Translations under genes and position numbers: made by a program
Shown here: positions 1-12,615 of the stretch, in pieces
Numbering within the stretch: position 1 is the stretch's first letter
Layout: each line of letters opens with the position of its first letter
Assembly (NCBI RefSeq): GCF_031755915.1
Contig: NC_083384.1
Location: 19,970,001-20,034,000, forward strand
DNA from: Ziziphus jujuba
Taxonomy: Eukaryota; Streptophyta; Magnoliopsida; Rosales; Rhamnaceae
DNA length: 64,000 bases
Direction of reading: 5' to 3'
The notes under the pieces: generated by a model
What the model was told of the DNA's origin: nothing
The model's database searches: none
The model's input: only the letters and a program-made list of their open reading frames with translations

Positions 1-761
1 ATAATAATTTGTAAAATAATTCCACTTGTAGTCTTTTAAAGAAAATCAAGAAGTTACCAATCTACATAGGCTTAACCCAGCTACACTCTTAGTGTTTATA
101 TGGTTGCGAAGTCATCAAACCACCTATTAAACTTAAGCACTTATACACTCTTTTCCACCTTAATTTGTATACTCATAAACAAAAATACAAATAAATAAAC
201 AAATAAAAATCTAAAAGGCCATTATACCCCTATTATGAGTCAAATAGGTGAATGCAAATTGTCTTTTTACACAATAACACCCAAAAACATTTACATAGTA
301 AATCATATCATAAACAGTCAAATAAAAATATAAAATATTTAATTCTTCCTATTTTACTCTCGAGGCCAAACTATCAAGCAACACTTTTCGCATTAAGAAA
401 CAAATCTTAGGAGTAACCTCTAAATTCCATAACTTCAACACCATATTTTTGGAAGGATGGTTTAAAAGCATCCAAAGAACTATTAGTTGCACCACACTCA
501 ATAAGATAGTAATAATAAAGCTTTATTGTTAACTCCACACTTTTAGAATTAGGCCATGCGTTCCAATAATCCCAATCTAAAAATTGGAATAACTAAGTTT
601 TAGGTATTTAAATGTAGTTTTGAAGAGAAATAATTTTATGGAGATGAGGGGTTGGCGACTGGAGTTCTAAAGGAGTGTAAAATCCTCCCTAAATCCTACT
701 TTCTTCTTCTTCTTCTTCTTCTTCTTTTTAATGAGAAATTATGAAAATTGAATAAAAGTTC
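1..761. other. AT-rich spacer with no supported gene
   Basis: No reading frame, RNA gene or element end could be supported here. The only structured feature is a (CTT)n tract at about 700-727. It probably belongs to decayed repeats that continue into the gypsy-like fragment downstream. Confidence 0.5.
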
Positions 762-1000
762 ATGACAAAGCATGGGGTTGGTGATGTGATTCTGCCCGAG
801 CCCGCTCCACCGATAACCCGCTGGGGTGCTGACTCGACACGGATGAAGACTAAGCCAATCACAAGAGCTCAAATTAAGAGATTTAAGGACAACCTGGAAG
901 TATTTATACAGGGGGTAATCAATCTCAACAGAGCTTGTCTATACTTGAAGATACAAAGCCTATTCTAAGCATCCAAGTGGTGGAAGCCGATACGGACCCG
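762..1000 (+). pseudogene. Possible Ty3/gypsy 3'-terminal coding fragment
   Basis: A 68-codon open frame contains 'PITRAQIKRFKDNLEVFIQG'. It resembles the 'PxTRxxxKxxxxxLxxFIQ' stretch found near the end of many plant Ty3/gypsy polyproteins, or in short host proteins derived from them. No reverse transcriptase, integrase or chromodomain precedes it in the window, so it would be a truncated end. The following kilobase looks like LTR or leader sequence, which fits a 3' end. The assignment rests on one short motif and is tentative. Confidence 0.35.
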
Positions 1001-1990
1001 GGTGACGGTTTTGGTACATTTTTGGAGTCCGAGAAGCATGAAATGGTTCCAATGCTTTATGGGTTCAATACATATGCCTAATAGGTCATGGAATCAAGTT
1101 AAAGCAGCCTCAAATACAATCAAAAAGGGCTTGTACGGACAGCTTCAACAATTTGGCCGAATTTGCTGTATTGCTTGCTGGCTTTACTGTATTTTACTGT
1201 ATTAGCCTTTTCTTATTTTTCCAAGCATGGGCAACGTGTGGGCCTTCATATTCAGTTTTTTTGGCATCCTACAAAGCATCTAGAAGCTGATTTGGAGCTC
1301 AATTTGGTCAAAGATTGGTCAAAGTCAATGTAGTCAAAAAGCTAGTATTTTAGTTTCCTAATTTTATTCTACTTTTTGTTTTAGGAAACTACCATTATTT
1401 TTAGTTTCTATTTATTTATTTTCTGGACAAATAAGATTAGGAAAGTTATTATTTTATTATTTTCTTTGTAAATTAATTAATTCCTAATTCAAAATAAAGG
1501 AATTAATTAATCCAAATTAGATTAGGAAAAGGAAAGTTTCGGCCAAGGTAGAATTCTTCATTGAGTGGCTGGTTTTTCCTAGGGTTTTTAGGGTTTATTT
1601 TGTTTCTTTCAAAGCCTATTTAAAGGCTTATTTTTCATTAATAATATAACTTTAAAACTTTGATTTGACTAAAAAAAAATACTTGTGAGATTAATTATCT
1701 CTTTGTTCTTTGAGAACACCTAAAACACCATTAGAGAATTGGTTGTTTTAGCTTGACTTATCAATAGGTTTTCCATCCCCTATTGTGGCGTCTACATTAT
1801 ACCAAGGTTTCTAACCACAGGTTGGTTAGGGGTTGAGGTCCATTCCATTAGAACTTGAACTTAATTAAAGATCCGAGCTAATATAATACGGGTTTAGGAG
1901 CAGGTCGTCCTAGGTTCGTATCAGTTGGGGAATTTGTTCTTCTCTTCTTCTTCTTCTTCTTCTTCTTCTTCTTCTTTCATTTCATTTTTC
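1001..1990 (+). repeat. LTR-like or leader-like non-coding repeat
   Basis: This non-coding stretch has features common in plant LTRs: repeated 'tggtcaaag' words around 1307-1325, a TATA-poor AT-rich middle, 'cctagggtttttagggttta' near 1578-1597, and a pyrimidine-rich end with a (CTT)n tract at 1944-1976. No second copy lies in the window and no TG..CA boundaries or target duplication were found, so a solo or terminal LTR of the preceding gypsy-like fragment is only a suggestion. Confidence 0.25.
1944..1976. repeat. (CTT)n microsatellite
   Basis: About eleven uninterrupted CTT trinucleotides. A similar shorter tract lies at 700-727. Confidence 0.9.
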
Positions 1991-2713
1991 CTTATTGTGA
2001 GCAATTTTTAGTTTAATGATATTTGTTTTTTCTTTTCTAGTTATGAACTAAACTTCATAACTAAGGCTATGATATAGCCATAGATATGAAAATGTAATGT
2101 TTTGTTTGGATATTATTTAATTATTTTCAATTAAGAATTTGTTATTATGCTTAATGCTTTATTTAATTAATTTATTTATTTGTCAATTCATGCATGATTT
2201 AAGTGTTATAATTTATGTGAAAGCTATCTCATAACATAGTTTAGTAATAAATTTCATCTTAGTTTAGTAAAAAGTTCCATGTTTGCGTGATTATGTGAAA
2301 GCTAATTACATAAATATGCCATGTTAACAACTTATTCAAAGAGCCTAATGAATTTGCATGAAGTTTAATTTAGCATTGAAAGATATAAATTGCTTTATGT
2401 GAATACATTCAATTTTATGTGAGAGCTATTATTGATGTTATTAGGATTAGACATGGTTAACTTGTGAAATAATTAATTGATTTCCTTGAAAATTGCATTA
2501 AATTGAATTAGTTAGTGATGAAGTCATAGCTTTCGTATTCTTATTATTAGATTTTTTCTAATCTTTTAATTTGTTCTTTACTTGCATCAATTTTATTTAA
2601 TTATTTTATTGTGCTACATTATTCAAATTTTGATTCCAAATAATATAAAAATTAGATAATCTTTAATACTTAGATATTTGTTGTGAGACAATAACTCTTT
2701 TATTATTTGTTAC
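1991..2713. other. AT-rich spacer
   Basis: Nothing is supported here beyond degenerate repetition of words such as 'tatgtgaaagcta' (about 2215, 2296 and 2397). It ends at the target site of the outer copia element. Confidence 0.5.
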
Positions 2714-2918
2714 TGATAGATTTAGAATAAACAATATTATGTGGTTAGAATCTAATGAATGTTTTGTACTGTCAATAGAATATTTATACAGAATATAAAT
2801 ATATGATAATGTTTAAAAGATAAAAGTTATAATCATCTATACAGATATACATCTGATAAAATATATATGATAATTCATAATATTATCAAAACAACTCTAA
2901 AGCTAAGGTAGCCTATCA
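2714..2918 (-). repeat. 3' LTR of the outer copia element
   Basis: It begins TGATAGATTTAGAATAAACA and ends GGTAGCCTATCA; the same ends occur at 12616-12781. The two copies differ at many positions and in length (205 against 166 bp), so the insertion is old. Confidence 0.8.
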
Positions 2919-2929
2919 TTTTCCCCCAT
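2919..2929 (-). promoter_or_regulatory. Polypurine tract of the outer copia element
   Basis: On the minus strand the sequence is ATGGGGGAAAA directly before the LTR end TGATAG. This is the expected position and composition of a plus-strand primer. Confidence 0.7.
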
Positions 2930-4302
2930 GTGAAATGGAGAGTCTTTCAAATTGAGCTTGTACCTGAGATGAAGAAATTGAGCTTTTGGAGGAACCTTGG
3001 TAAGAGCATCAACTAACTGGTCTGACCTAGGTACATACTGGACAACAACTCATTTTTGCAAAACACGATCTCAAACAAAATGGACGTCAATCTCAATATG
3101 TTTAGTTCATTGATGATGCATTGGACTAGAAGCAAGACAGCTAACACCAATATTGTTACACCAAGTAATTGGAATGCCATATAAAGAGATCTTTAAATTG
3201 TTAAGAAGATATTGAAGCAACATTAATTCAATGGCACCATTTGCAAGAGATTGACATTAGATTTGCTGTTAGAGCGTGCTACAGCATTTTGTTTCTTTGA
3301 ACACCATGAAATCAAGTTATTCCCAAAAAAGTGCAATAACCTCCTATAGAATGCATATCATTTATATCTTATGCCCAATCCACATCAATAAAACCAACTA
3401 AATTATTATGAGTAGATGACTTAAAGTGTAAACCAAGAGTTTTGGTTCCTTGAAGATAAGGGAGTACCTTCTTGCATACCATCCAATGCACATCTATAGG
3501 CTTGTGCATATATTCACTTAATTTATTAATAATAAGCTATCTAAGGCCATTTGATGATAAGATACTGTAATGCACAAATTGTACAATTATACGAAAAAGG
3601 ATCAAAGAACATACTACCAAAATTCTTGCCAAGTTGAATGCCTATACTTACTAGTGTTGGACTGAGACTACATGTTTCCATTACTGTTTGAAAAAAGTAA
3701 CTCCTTTATATATTTTTTTGAGACAATTGTAAACCAAGGTGAATAGAAATGACCTAGACATTGAGAAAATAGGAGAGAAGACCTAAATTCTTGAGTGAAA
3801 AATGTTTATCAAGTTGAGTTATAAATCTTATGATTAAAAAAGAACACATACGAGTGACAATCATGTCACCGTTAACATAGATGAGGAGACAAATAGAACC
3901 AGTTAAATAATGAAAAATGAAAAAAGAAGTATCAGACTTTGAATTTCTAAAGCCCCAAAATAATGATGTGTTCTTCAATCTATCAAACCCAACACGAGGT
4001 TCTTGATTTAATCTATATAGTGACTTGTGAAGCTTGCAAACATAATTAGGAGGGCTTGAGTCTTGAACCCTTCTGGTTGCTTCATAGAAACATCTCATTT
4101 AAGGCACCATTTAGGAATGCATTGTTGATATCTATCTGGCAAATTAACCAGCCTTTTAAAATAGCAAGTGATAAAGTCATACAGATGATAGAAGGCTTAA
4201 TAACACGACTAAAAGTCTTGTAAAAATTGATCCTAGCTATTTAATTAAATCCTTGGGCAGCCAAACGTGCTTTATATCAATGGATTGACCTATCTAGATT
4301 TC
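2930..4302 (-). pseudogene. Outer copia element: RT and RNase H remnants
   Basis: The clearest piece (3754-4098, minus) has the copia RT pattern 'YVCKLHKSLYRLNQEPRVGF', matching the family's VCxLxKALYGLKQAPRxWF. The active-site YVDD is broken to 'YVNGD' in 'LIYVNGDMIVTR'. Below it, 2930-3700 carries decayed RNase H sequence, recognisable in pieces only. Key catalytic positions are lost, so no activity is expected. The 5' part of RT continues on the far side of the nested insertion. Confidence 0.75.
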
Positions 4303-4307
4303 GTTTG
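4303..4307. repeat. Target site duplication GTTTG (left)
   Basis: GTTTG directly precedes the inner element's first base and is repeated directly after its last base (9764-9768), the 5-bp duplication expected for copia integrase. Confidence 0.9.
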
Positions 4308-5010
4308 TGAAAGAATGAGGGCAAGGTTAATCAAAAGAAAACAAGGTATGAAGGATTGAAATTGATTTGGAGTGAAGGTGTATCTCGGCTTTGATGTAAT
4401 AAGCTGTTGGGAAATTGTAACAAGGCCGATTTTAGTGTTCTCTTGGTTTCAAATGGAAACTAAGGTATATTTCTCCAAAATTCAATATATTCATTCATTG
4501 AAATGTAATACAAATTTATAGCATACAAAATAGGTGTGAAAATACACCATGACCGGTTTTAAGGACCAATACAAACAAGTCCATGGTGAAGCAAAACCAC
4601 ATGTGTAAAGTAACTTTGCCACATGCATCATGGTTGGTTGACAAGTGTTGCTGCCTCATTAGTTGCTTCATGATGAAGTAGTCCTCATGCATGATGACAC
4701 ATGTCCTTTCATACATTGATTGAGAGAGAGAGGCCGAATGGTTTGGCTCCATGTCACCATCTTTGTTACCAAGGTGCTTTTTATGTCATCTAGGTGCTTG
4801 GTTTTCCCTAAACCCTAATTTGGCTAGTATACTTTAAACAACATATTTTGGTTTCTTTGTGCACCAACTTATCTAGCCTAAATTACATAATTTTCTAGAA
4901 TTAAAATACAAACCAAATATGAAACAAACTAGGTTAATGATTTCTTCCAAGCCTTGCCTTGGTCTCGGGTTTGCATGTTTCATGGCTAACACTTGCCATG
5001 ATTCTTAACA
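4308..5010 (-). repeat. 3' LTR of the inner copia element
   Basis: On the minus strand it starts TGTTAAGAATCATGG and ends CATTCTTTCA. A TATA-like GCTATAAATTTG lies on the minus strand near 4512-4523. It lacks a roughly 15-bp stretch present in the other LTR near 9690. Confidence 0.92.
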
Positions 5011-8000
5011 CTCCTCCTTGGCAATGTTAGGTATGATGTGAAGAAGACTCCTAAGCATTTGAAGTCTTTCTTTTGGCAATGGTTTTGTAAGAATGTCGGC
5101 TAGCTGGTCTTGTGTTGAACAATGCATCAAATTGATTTCTTTGTATCTTTCAGCCTCACGGATGCTATGGTACTTCACAGGGATATGCTCGATTCTTCTG
5201 TGTTGTATTGGATTTTCGGTGATGGCTATGGCTGAAGTATTGTCACAATACATGGTGGATGCATTTGTTTGCTTGCAACCTAAGTCATCAAGCGATTTCC
5301 TTAGCCAAATTGCTTGGTTTGATGCAGCAGCTGCTGAGATGTATTCAGCTTCTGCTGTTGATTGTGCCGTGGTTCCTTGCTTGTGTGAGCTCCATGAAAA
5401 TGAACCTGAATCAAACATAAACAAGTATCCAGAGGTGATCTTCATGTCTTCCAAGCTACCTGCCCAATCACTATCACAATAGCCAATCAACTTACACATG
5501 TTGCCATGCTTGTATAGAATTCCAAGGTTGGTTGTGCCCTTTACATACCGTAGGACTCTTTTTATAGCTTGTTAATGATTTTGTGATGGTGTACTCTTGT
5601 ACCTTGATAGAACACTTACAGCATACACAATGTCAGGTCTTGAAGCACACAAATAAAGCAAGCTTCCAATTAAGCTTTTATAAACCAAAGCATTCACTTT
5701 CTCACTTCCATCCTCACGTTCGAACTTGGCATTTTGTATCATTGGTGTATCAACAATCTTTGCATTTTTTAGTTGGAATTTATCAAGAAAATTCAAAGCA
5801 TATTGTTCTTGAGATAAAATTATACCTTTACTTGTTTGCTTGATCTCCAATCCTAGAAAGTAATTCATCAAACCAAGGTTGGACATCTCGAAGGTTTCCT
5901 TCACTTTGTCTTTGAATTCTTGCAACCTGTTATGAGCAAATCATCTACATAAAGAGAGATTACCATTGCATCTTCATGTGTGTTAGCTTTTATGTAGAGG
6001 GTTGGCTCATTATCACTTCTAGAAAAGCCTTCATGAGTGAGGTAATCATCAATTCTTGCATACCAAGCTCTTGGAGCTTGTTTGAACCCCGTACAAAGCT
6101 TTATGAAGCTTGTACACTTTCTCCTCCTCTCCTTCTATGATAAATCCTTCAGGTTGGTCAACATATACCTCTTCTTCTAATATACCATTTAGAAAAGCTG
6201 ATTTTACATCCAAATGGTATATTTTCCAAGATTTATTTGCTGCATATGCAAGTAGAAGTCGAATGGTTTCATGTCTTGCCACCGGTGTAAAAGTCTCCAT
6301 ATAATCTACACCATATTGTTGAACATAGCCTTTGACAACCAGCCTTGCTTCGTGTTTGTTCAAGGTGCTATTAGGGTTTAGTTTGGTTCTAAAAACCCAT
6401 TTGACACCTATCACATGTCCTTTCTTTGGTCTCAGCACCAAACTCCAAGTTTTGTTCTTGTCAATCATGTGAAGCTCCTCCTCCATTGCAGCTTGCCATT
6501 CTTTATGTTATGAAGCATCACTATATGTTGTAGGGTCAGGTGTTGCCATCCTTGCACTTGCATAAAGTTCTTTAGTTGATTTTGTGCCTCTCTTGCCCAC
6601 ATAATCTTCATTGGCTGGGTCATCATCATCTTCATCATTATTTTCAACATCAAAATCACTTTGATCGATGGAAGGAGTTCTTGATTGAATATAAGTGTTA
6701 TCTTCCACTTTATGCTCCTTCCAATTCCAATATGAGTTCTCATCTACAATAACATCTCTAGAGACAAAAACCTGCATCTTATATACATCAAAGATTCAAT
6801 AGCCCTTTGAAATCGAGCTATAGCCTACGAGAACACCAATACTTGCTTTCTTATCAAGTTTGGTTCTTTTGGAGTCATGGACATGCATGTAACAAATACT
6901 TCCAAAGACTTTTAAGTGAGCAATTGAAGGTTTAAAGCAATACCATAGTTCATTTGGTGTTTTGGATTCAATTTCCTTACTTGGAAGTCGATTTAGGAGG
7001 TATACACTTGTATTAGCTGCTTCGGCCCAAAATTTCTTTGGCAAGCACTTCTCAAACAGCAAGCATCTTGACATCTCCATGATTGTTCTATTCTTCCTTT
7101 CACTCACTCCATTTTGTTGTGGTGTGTATGGAATGTGAGTTGATGTATGATGCCATTTGTCTTGCAAATATCTTGGAAAGTTTTGGATATGTACTCTCCA
7201 CCATTGTCGGCTTTAATTACCTTAATGGTTGTTTGTGCTTGATTTTCAACAAGTGTTTTGAACTCTTCAAATGTGGATGCTGCTTCTGGCTTTTGTTTGA
7301 GGAAGTAGATCCAGCACTTCCTTGAATAATCATCAATAAAGATGATAAAATACCTCCTCCCAGCATGTGTTGCTTCATTCATAGGTCCACATAAATCCGA
7401 ATGCGCCAATTATAATTTTTCCTTTACCTTGCCGATTGTAGTCAAAGGAAATGGTTGTCTTTTGATTTTGCCAAGTTGACATGTTTGGCAAACGCCATCA
7501 TCTCCATGGATTTATGGTAAGTTCTCAACAATTTGTTGAGTATACATCTGCTTCATGGTGGCATAGTTATAGTGGCCGAACCTTCTATGCCATAGCTTTG
7601 ATTCTTCATGGATTTTGGTATCCATAGCGATTTGATTTTGTTGATTAAAATCAATTACAAGGCTATTATCTTTCATATGGACAAGTAATATAATTTTTTT
7701 TTCATCCTTAGATATTTCACAACATTTATCTAAGAACTTCAATGTATATCCTTTTTTCATAAGTTGAGGCATACTAAGCAAATTTTTTAACAGATTTGGT
7801 ACAAATAAAACACTGGTAATTTGATTGTACCTTTTGGTGTTTTAATGAGCAAATCTCCTTTTCCTTATGCCTCCATGATTTGTCCATTTGCTGCCCTGAT
7901 TTTTGTTGCAATTCTAGGGTTAAACTTGACAAACAAGTCACAGTTGTTGCACAAGTGATTTGTGCACCCGCTGTCCAAGATCCATGAGTCTTTGATTGAG

Positions 8001-8965
8001 CTTGCAAGGTTGTAAATTGCTGTGAAGTTATGTGCATGCTCACTACTTGCCTTTTCGGGTTCATGAGCATGTCTAGCTTCTTGCCTTTGGTTCCTTTGCC
8101 TGCAAACTCTTTCCATGTGATCGAATTGCTTGCAAATTTTGCATTGAGCATTCGGTCTCCACCAGAATATCTTAGTCGTGTGTCCTTGCTTTTTGCAAAT
8201 TATGCAAGGACCATATGTCATCTTGTTCTCTCTTTGGTTTGTTATCTCCTTGCCTCTATTTTGCCTTTGGAAAGGCCTTCGTTACTGGATTGATTTACCT
8301 TTGTTATTTGCTGCAAGGGCTACTTCACCCGAGCTTGATTCACCTTGTAGCCGAAGACTCCTCCTTTGTTTCGTGGCTTGCAAGGCATTGATCAATTTAG
8401 CAACTGTGAGTTGTGTAAGGTCTCTTGTCTCCTCCAAAGTTGAGATCTTTGCTTCATACTTCTCTAGAAGGCATATAAGGATCTTTTCAACAATACTTTG
8501 ATCTGGAAAAAACTCACCATGCAATTGGATTTGGATGACAATCTTCATAAGTTTGTTGGAAAACTCCTTCACGGTTTCATGCTCCGACATCTTCAAATTT
8601 TTGAATTCTCTTCTAAGGTTGAGCAGCTGCATCTGTCTTGATCTTGTACTTCCTTGGAACTCCTCTTAAAGCTTTTCTCATGCTTGTCTAGGAGTTGTAC
8701 AAGTCATAATTCTAGTGAAGATGTCATCTATCATAGCAGCTTGTATTGCTGTGAGAGTTTTGTAAAATCTTGCATTTTCTTCACTATGAAGTTTGATTTG
8801 ATTCACAGTAGCACCTACTCTTAATGGTTCTACCCCATAATCAACTTCAAAAAGCTCCCAAAGGTCATAAGGTTAAAGATAAGATCTCATTTTGATTGCC
8901 TTAATAGGATAGTTGTGGCCATCAAACATGGGAGGTGAAGGTGCTGAAAAATGTGAGGAAGCCAT
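5005..8965 (-). pseudogene. Inner copia gag-pol polyprotein, disabled
   Basis: The likely start is ATG at 8965 (MASSHFSAP...). A stop at codon 31 (8873-8875) is the first lesion. Further on: a gag domain (8282-8632); a CCHC zinc knuckle 'CKICKQFDHMERVC' (about 8.1 kb); a protease 'DSGCTNHLC' (about 7.95 kb); a GAG-pre-integrase 'LWHRRFGHYN' (about 7.6 kb); an integrase with D, D and E residues in 'HSDLCGP', 'KADNGGEY' and 'NGVSERKNRT' (7.4-6.8 kb, split by a frameshift near 7.1-7.17 kb); RT with '[11 protein letters not shown]' and '[10 protein letters not shown]' (6.49-6.05 kb); the YVDD box at 5940-5951; and RNase H with 'GYCDSDWAG' and 'ILTKPL' (5.5-5.0 kb). A frameshift just after the YVDD box (about 5926-5933) separates the RT halves. 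All family domains are still readable, which fits a recent insertion. Confidence 0.93.
5011..5019 (-). promoter_or_regulatory. Polypurine tract of the inner copia element
   Basis: The minus strand reads AAGGAGGAG immediately before the LTR start TGTTAAGA, as expected for a plus-strand primer. Confidence 0.8.
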
Positions 8966-9026
8966 TTAAACCGGTTGATGTTTTGTGAGTTTTGAATCGG
9001 TTTTTGTTGAGGGATTGATGAAAGAA

Positions 9027-9040
9027 GGCTCTGATACCAA
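9027..9040 (-). promoter_or_regulatory. Primer binding site, initiator Met-tRNA
   Basis: The minus strand reads TTGGTATCAGAGCC two bases after the 5' LTR. It contains TGGTATCAGAGC, the standard plant copia primer site complementary to the 3' end of initiator tRNA-Met. Confidence 0.9.
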
Positions 9041-9042
9041 TC

Positions 9043-9763
9043 TTAAAGAATGAGGGCAAGGTTAATCAAAAGAAAACAAGGTATGAAGGATTGAAATTGA
9101 TTTGGAGTGAAGGTGTATCTCGGCTTTAATGTAATAAGCTGCTGGAAAATTGTAACAAGGCTGGTTTTAGTGTTCTCTTGGTTTCAAATGGAAACTAAGG
9201 TATATTTCTCCAAAATTCAATATATTCATTCATTGAAATGTAATACATATTTATAGCATACAAAATAGGTGTGAAAACACACCATGACCGGTTTTAAGGA
9301 CCAATACAAACAAGTCCTTCATGGTGAAGCAAAACCACATATGTAAAGTAATGTTGCCACATACATCATGGTTGGTTGACAAGTGTTGCTGCCTCATTAG
9401 TTTCTTCATGGTGAAGTAGTCCTCATGCATGATGACACATGTCCTTTCATGCATTGATTGAGAGAGAGAGGCCGAATGGTTTGGCTCCATGTCACCATCC
9501 TTGTCACCAAGGTGCTTTCCATGTCATCTAGGTGCTTGGTTTTTCCTAAACCCTAATTTGGCTAGTATACTTTAAACAACATATTTTAGTGTCTTTGTGC
9601 ACCACCTTATCTAGCCTAGATTACACAATTTGCTAGAATTAAAATATAAACCAAATATGAAACAACTAGGTTAATGATTTCTGCCAAGGCATTTCAGCTT
9701 TTACCTTGCCTTGGTCTCGGGTTTGCATGTTTCATGGCTAACAATTTCCATGATTCTCTAACA
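9043..9763 (-). repeat. 5' LTR of the inner copia element
   Basis: On the minus strand it starts TGTTAGAGAATCATGG and ends CATTCTTTAA (the CA end mutated). It is 721 bp and aligns along its whole length with 4308-5010. Confidence 0.92.
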
Positions 9764-9768
9764 GTTTG
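9764..9768. repeat. Target site duplication GTTTG (right)
   Basis: Identical to 4303-4307. The outer element's reading continues immediately after it. Confidence 0.9.
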
Positions 9769-11346
9769 ATTTTAAATATCCATTTATTTCAAGAATGTTC
9801 ATCAATAGTTTAGGCGAAACTAACGATCAGGTTTTATTTTCAGATAAGGCAACAAGCTCCTCTTGCATGGCTTTCTTCCAATGTTTTCTTTTGAGTGCTT
9901 GATTTGTAGTATATGGTTTTTGCTGAGTACAACCTATATTACACATAAAGACATTTTTCTTTTATATCCTAGACTTTGATTGAGTGACCATCAAATGAAG
10001 TGATTGTCATAAAGCAGCAGTTATGTTATCAGTGGAGGAATCTATAGGATTTAAGGATGGATGTTTAGGTATCCTTGTTGGATGTGTTATTTATCGCATG
10101 AAAGAGAGAGTCTTTTCAATAAAGGAAGATATACGTGGACCTAAGGGTCGAGGAGAGGAGTAGCATCATCGTTATCTAGTATTAAAAAAGTTGAAGAACT
10201 TTATAATGGTTGAGTGATCAAATAAAATTGGTGTTATGCAAGAGCTACCCAAAGGTGGTCCATGATCCGTGTGTCTATCTTCAAATAAATCACTAGGATG
10301 ATAAAATTTAGGGTCAAATTAAGGATTGGTGTAGGTTGACTTTGTATATCCATAAAGGGAAAAGATTTGTCATCGAAAAGAACATTTGGAGTAATATATA
10401 TTTTACCCATTGATATGCTTTTACACTTATATCCCTTGTAAATATGACTATAACCAAAAAACACATTTTTCAAAATGGTATGAAAAATTTAACAATTGAT
10501 AAGGTCTAATGAATGCAAAACATTCATAGCTAAATTTTTTGTCAAAATTGATTAATTAAAAGAATTCTAAAAAGCTTATGAAGTAGAGATTCATTATTTA
10601 GCATCTTTATGGGCATTATATTTGTTAAGAAAGTAGTTGTAGTACAAGCATCCCACCAATAAGGTGGAGAAATTGAACTATGGCCCATTAAAGTTAAGGT
10701 AGTTTTACTTATATGTCAATGGTTCCATTCAACCTTATCATTTTGATTGTGTGTGTGCTGATAAGAATGTTAAAATATACTGCCAAAGTTTTCCAACATG
10801 TTTTTCAGATGTCTATACTCTCCACCCCAATCAAATTGAAAATATTTAAATTTTGTTGGAAAAATATTTTTCACGATTTTTTAAATTTTAGAAATATATT
10901 TGTAACTTTTTCTTTTAGTGTCATTGGAATCATCCAAGAAAAGTGAAAAATCATCTACAAATAATAATACATAATACCTATAATCCTCATTGAATAATAC
11001 AACATTCGACCCCCATACATCAAAGAAACAAGTTCAAGTGGGGCTTAAACTTAGATAATGGAGCATTCAAGTGATGCATTTTTCATAACAAACAAGAATC
11101 ACGGAATTCCTTATTATTGGAAATTGAAAACAAATTACAATTCTTAGCAACTATTTGAATAATAGAAATTGAAGGATATCCTAAATCAGTTTCTAAGAAT
11201 TCTTTATTGAATAAATCTAAAAATAACAACTAGATTAAAAAAATTTATTTTCTAAATCAATTGGAAGAATTGATTCAGCTACTTTTGCACCTGGTAAAGA
11301 GACTTGATATAGACCATCTTTAAGTATTCTTTGCAACAAAACCTTC
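9769..11346 (-). pseudogene. Outer copia element: integrase and INT-RT linker remnants
   Basis: The clearest stretch (10234-10473, minus) reads 'VFFGYSHIYKGYKC' followed by 'GKIYITPNVLFDDKSFPF'. It matches the end of the copia integrase region (family form VFLGYSxxxKGYKC...RIYxSRxVxFDExxFPF). The rest of the interval is integrase and linker sequence, too decayed to read through. It is the upstream half of the pol gene interrupted by the inner element. Confidence 0.75.
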
Positions 11347-12615
11347 TTAAACATTATCCTTCACAAAAACAAAACATGAGTTAAATTCAAATATAACATT
11401 CTTATCAAACATTAATTGTGCTATGCTTAATAATTTTTTCTTGATCAAGGGTACATCTAGCATATTTTTTAGAATTAATTTATTTGGTGTTTCTATAAGA
11501 GAAGATCCAGTGTTAAAGATTGTCAGACCTTGTCCATTGCCTACCACTAGCTTTTCAATCCCTCCATATTCAAATCGATGATGAATATTGGAAAAATTAG
11601 CAGTGACTTGGTCAATAGCACCACTATCCATCAACCAATCAGGATTGGCTACATAATCATTAGCAAAATAATATGTAGTAGAGTAATTAAAAATTTTCTT
11701 ATTCAAAACAAAATTTTGATCAAACCTATGCCATCATTCTAAGGCAATATGACTAGGTCGATCACAAATATGGCGGTAAACCTATGATCAATGATTAGTA
11801 TTACCACAGCCTCTTCCTCAATTTACACCAGGACCACTAAGTACACTTGTCCCTTGACCTGAACATTCACCTAAATGATCATTCCAATTGGTCTTATGTG
11901 ACCGATCAATGTTGTTTTCTTTTACTTTAGAACGAACCAAAAACATAGCTAAGGGAACAACACTAGATGTAATTTGCTATTGAATAAGAATTTCCTGGCT
12001 AGACAGTATAGCACAAACTTCTTCAATATCAATTGATCTACTTCGTGAATTAACATTGGTGATAACTGCTTCATACTCAATTGATAACCCTTGAAAAATA
12101 TGCACCACTAGATCATCATTGGAAACATCAAACCCTGTCATGGTAAGAATCTATGATATCTCTCTTATCTTAGACAAATAAAAAAATTTCTTGTAGACTA
12201 GAGTTGAAGTTTCAATTGCAGAAATTTAACTCTTGTTTGATAGCCAAAGAGTGTTGCTAATGAATTCCAATGTTAGAAAGACATTTTAGGTTTAGTTATA
12301 TGAGTTTATGTACCTATGGTGACATATATGAAAGCATCCAACCCAATAATGCTTGATCCAAAAGCCTCCATTGCAAATAATCTGGATTGATCACCATGGT
12401 TTGACTAAAACCCTCCTTCATCGAAATTTGAACTAGTGGTTCTCGGAAAGCATCATTAAAAAAGCCTTCAAGATTGCTTCCAATAATTGCAGGTAGGATT
12501 TGGGATTTCTACAAAATATAGTTATCGATTTATAGTTGAAAGGGAAAATTGTAATTGGATAAGGTAATATCACTCAACAATGGATGTTTGGATAAGGAAA
12601 GAACAAGTTAAGACA
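11347..12615 (-). pseudogene. Outer copia element: gag and protease remnants
   Basis: A 119-codon open piece (11347-11706, minus) carries the aspartic protease region: 'WLMDSGAIDQVTANFSNI' (family WxxDSGAxxHxT), then 'LLSIAQLMFDKNVIFEFNS'. The histidine of the usual DSGATxH is replaced by Q. Between 11.75 and 12.6 kb lies decayed gag sequence. No clear tRNA primer site is visible next to the LTR at 12616; the minus strand there reads TGTCTTAACTTGTTC. Confidence 0.75.

Larger units (their letters stand above)
4308..9763 (-). mobile_element. Inner Ty1/copia retrotransposon nested in the outer one
   Basis: A complete minus-strand element of 5,456 bp: LTRs at 4308-5010 and 9043-9763, a primer binding site complementary to initiator Met-tRNA at 9027-9040, a polypurine tract at 5011-5019, and a perfect GTTTG target duplication. 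The coding region runs GAG (zinc knuckle)-PR-INT-RT-RNase H, the copia order. By eye the LTRs differ at roughly 35-40 positions in about 700 (around 95% identity), so it is much younger than the host element. The coding region has premature stops and frameshifts, so it is non-autonomous now. Confidence 0.95.

Noticed and set aside
5093..8501. Plus-strand open frames within the inner copia element
   Set aside because: They are antisense shadows of the minus-strand gag-pol frames.
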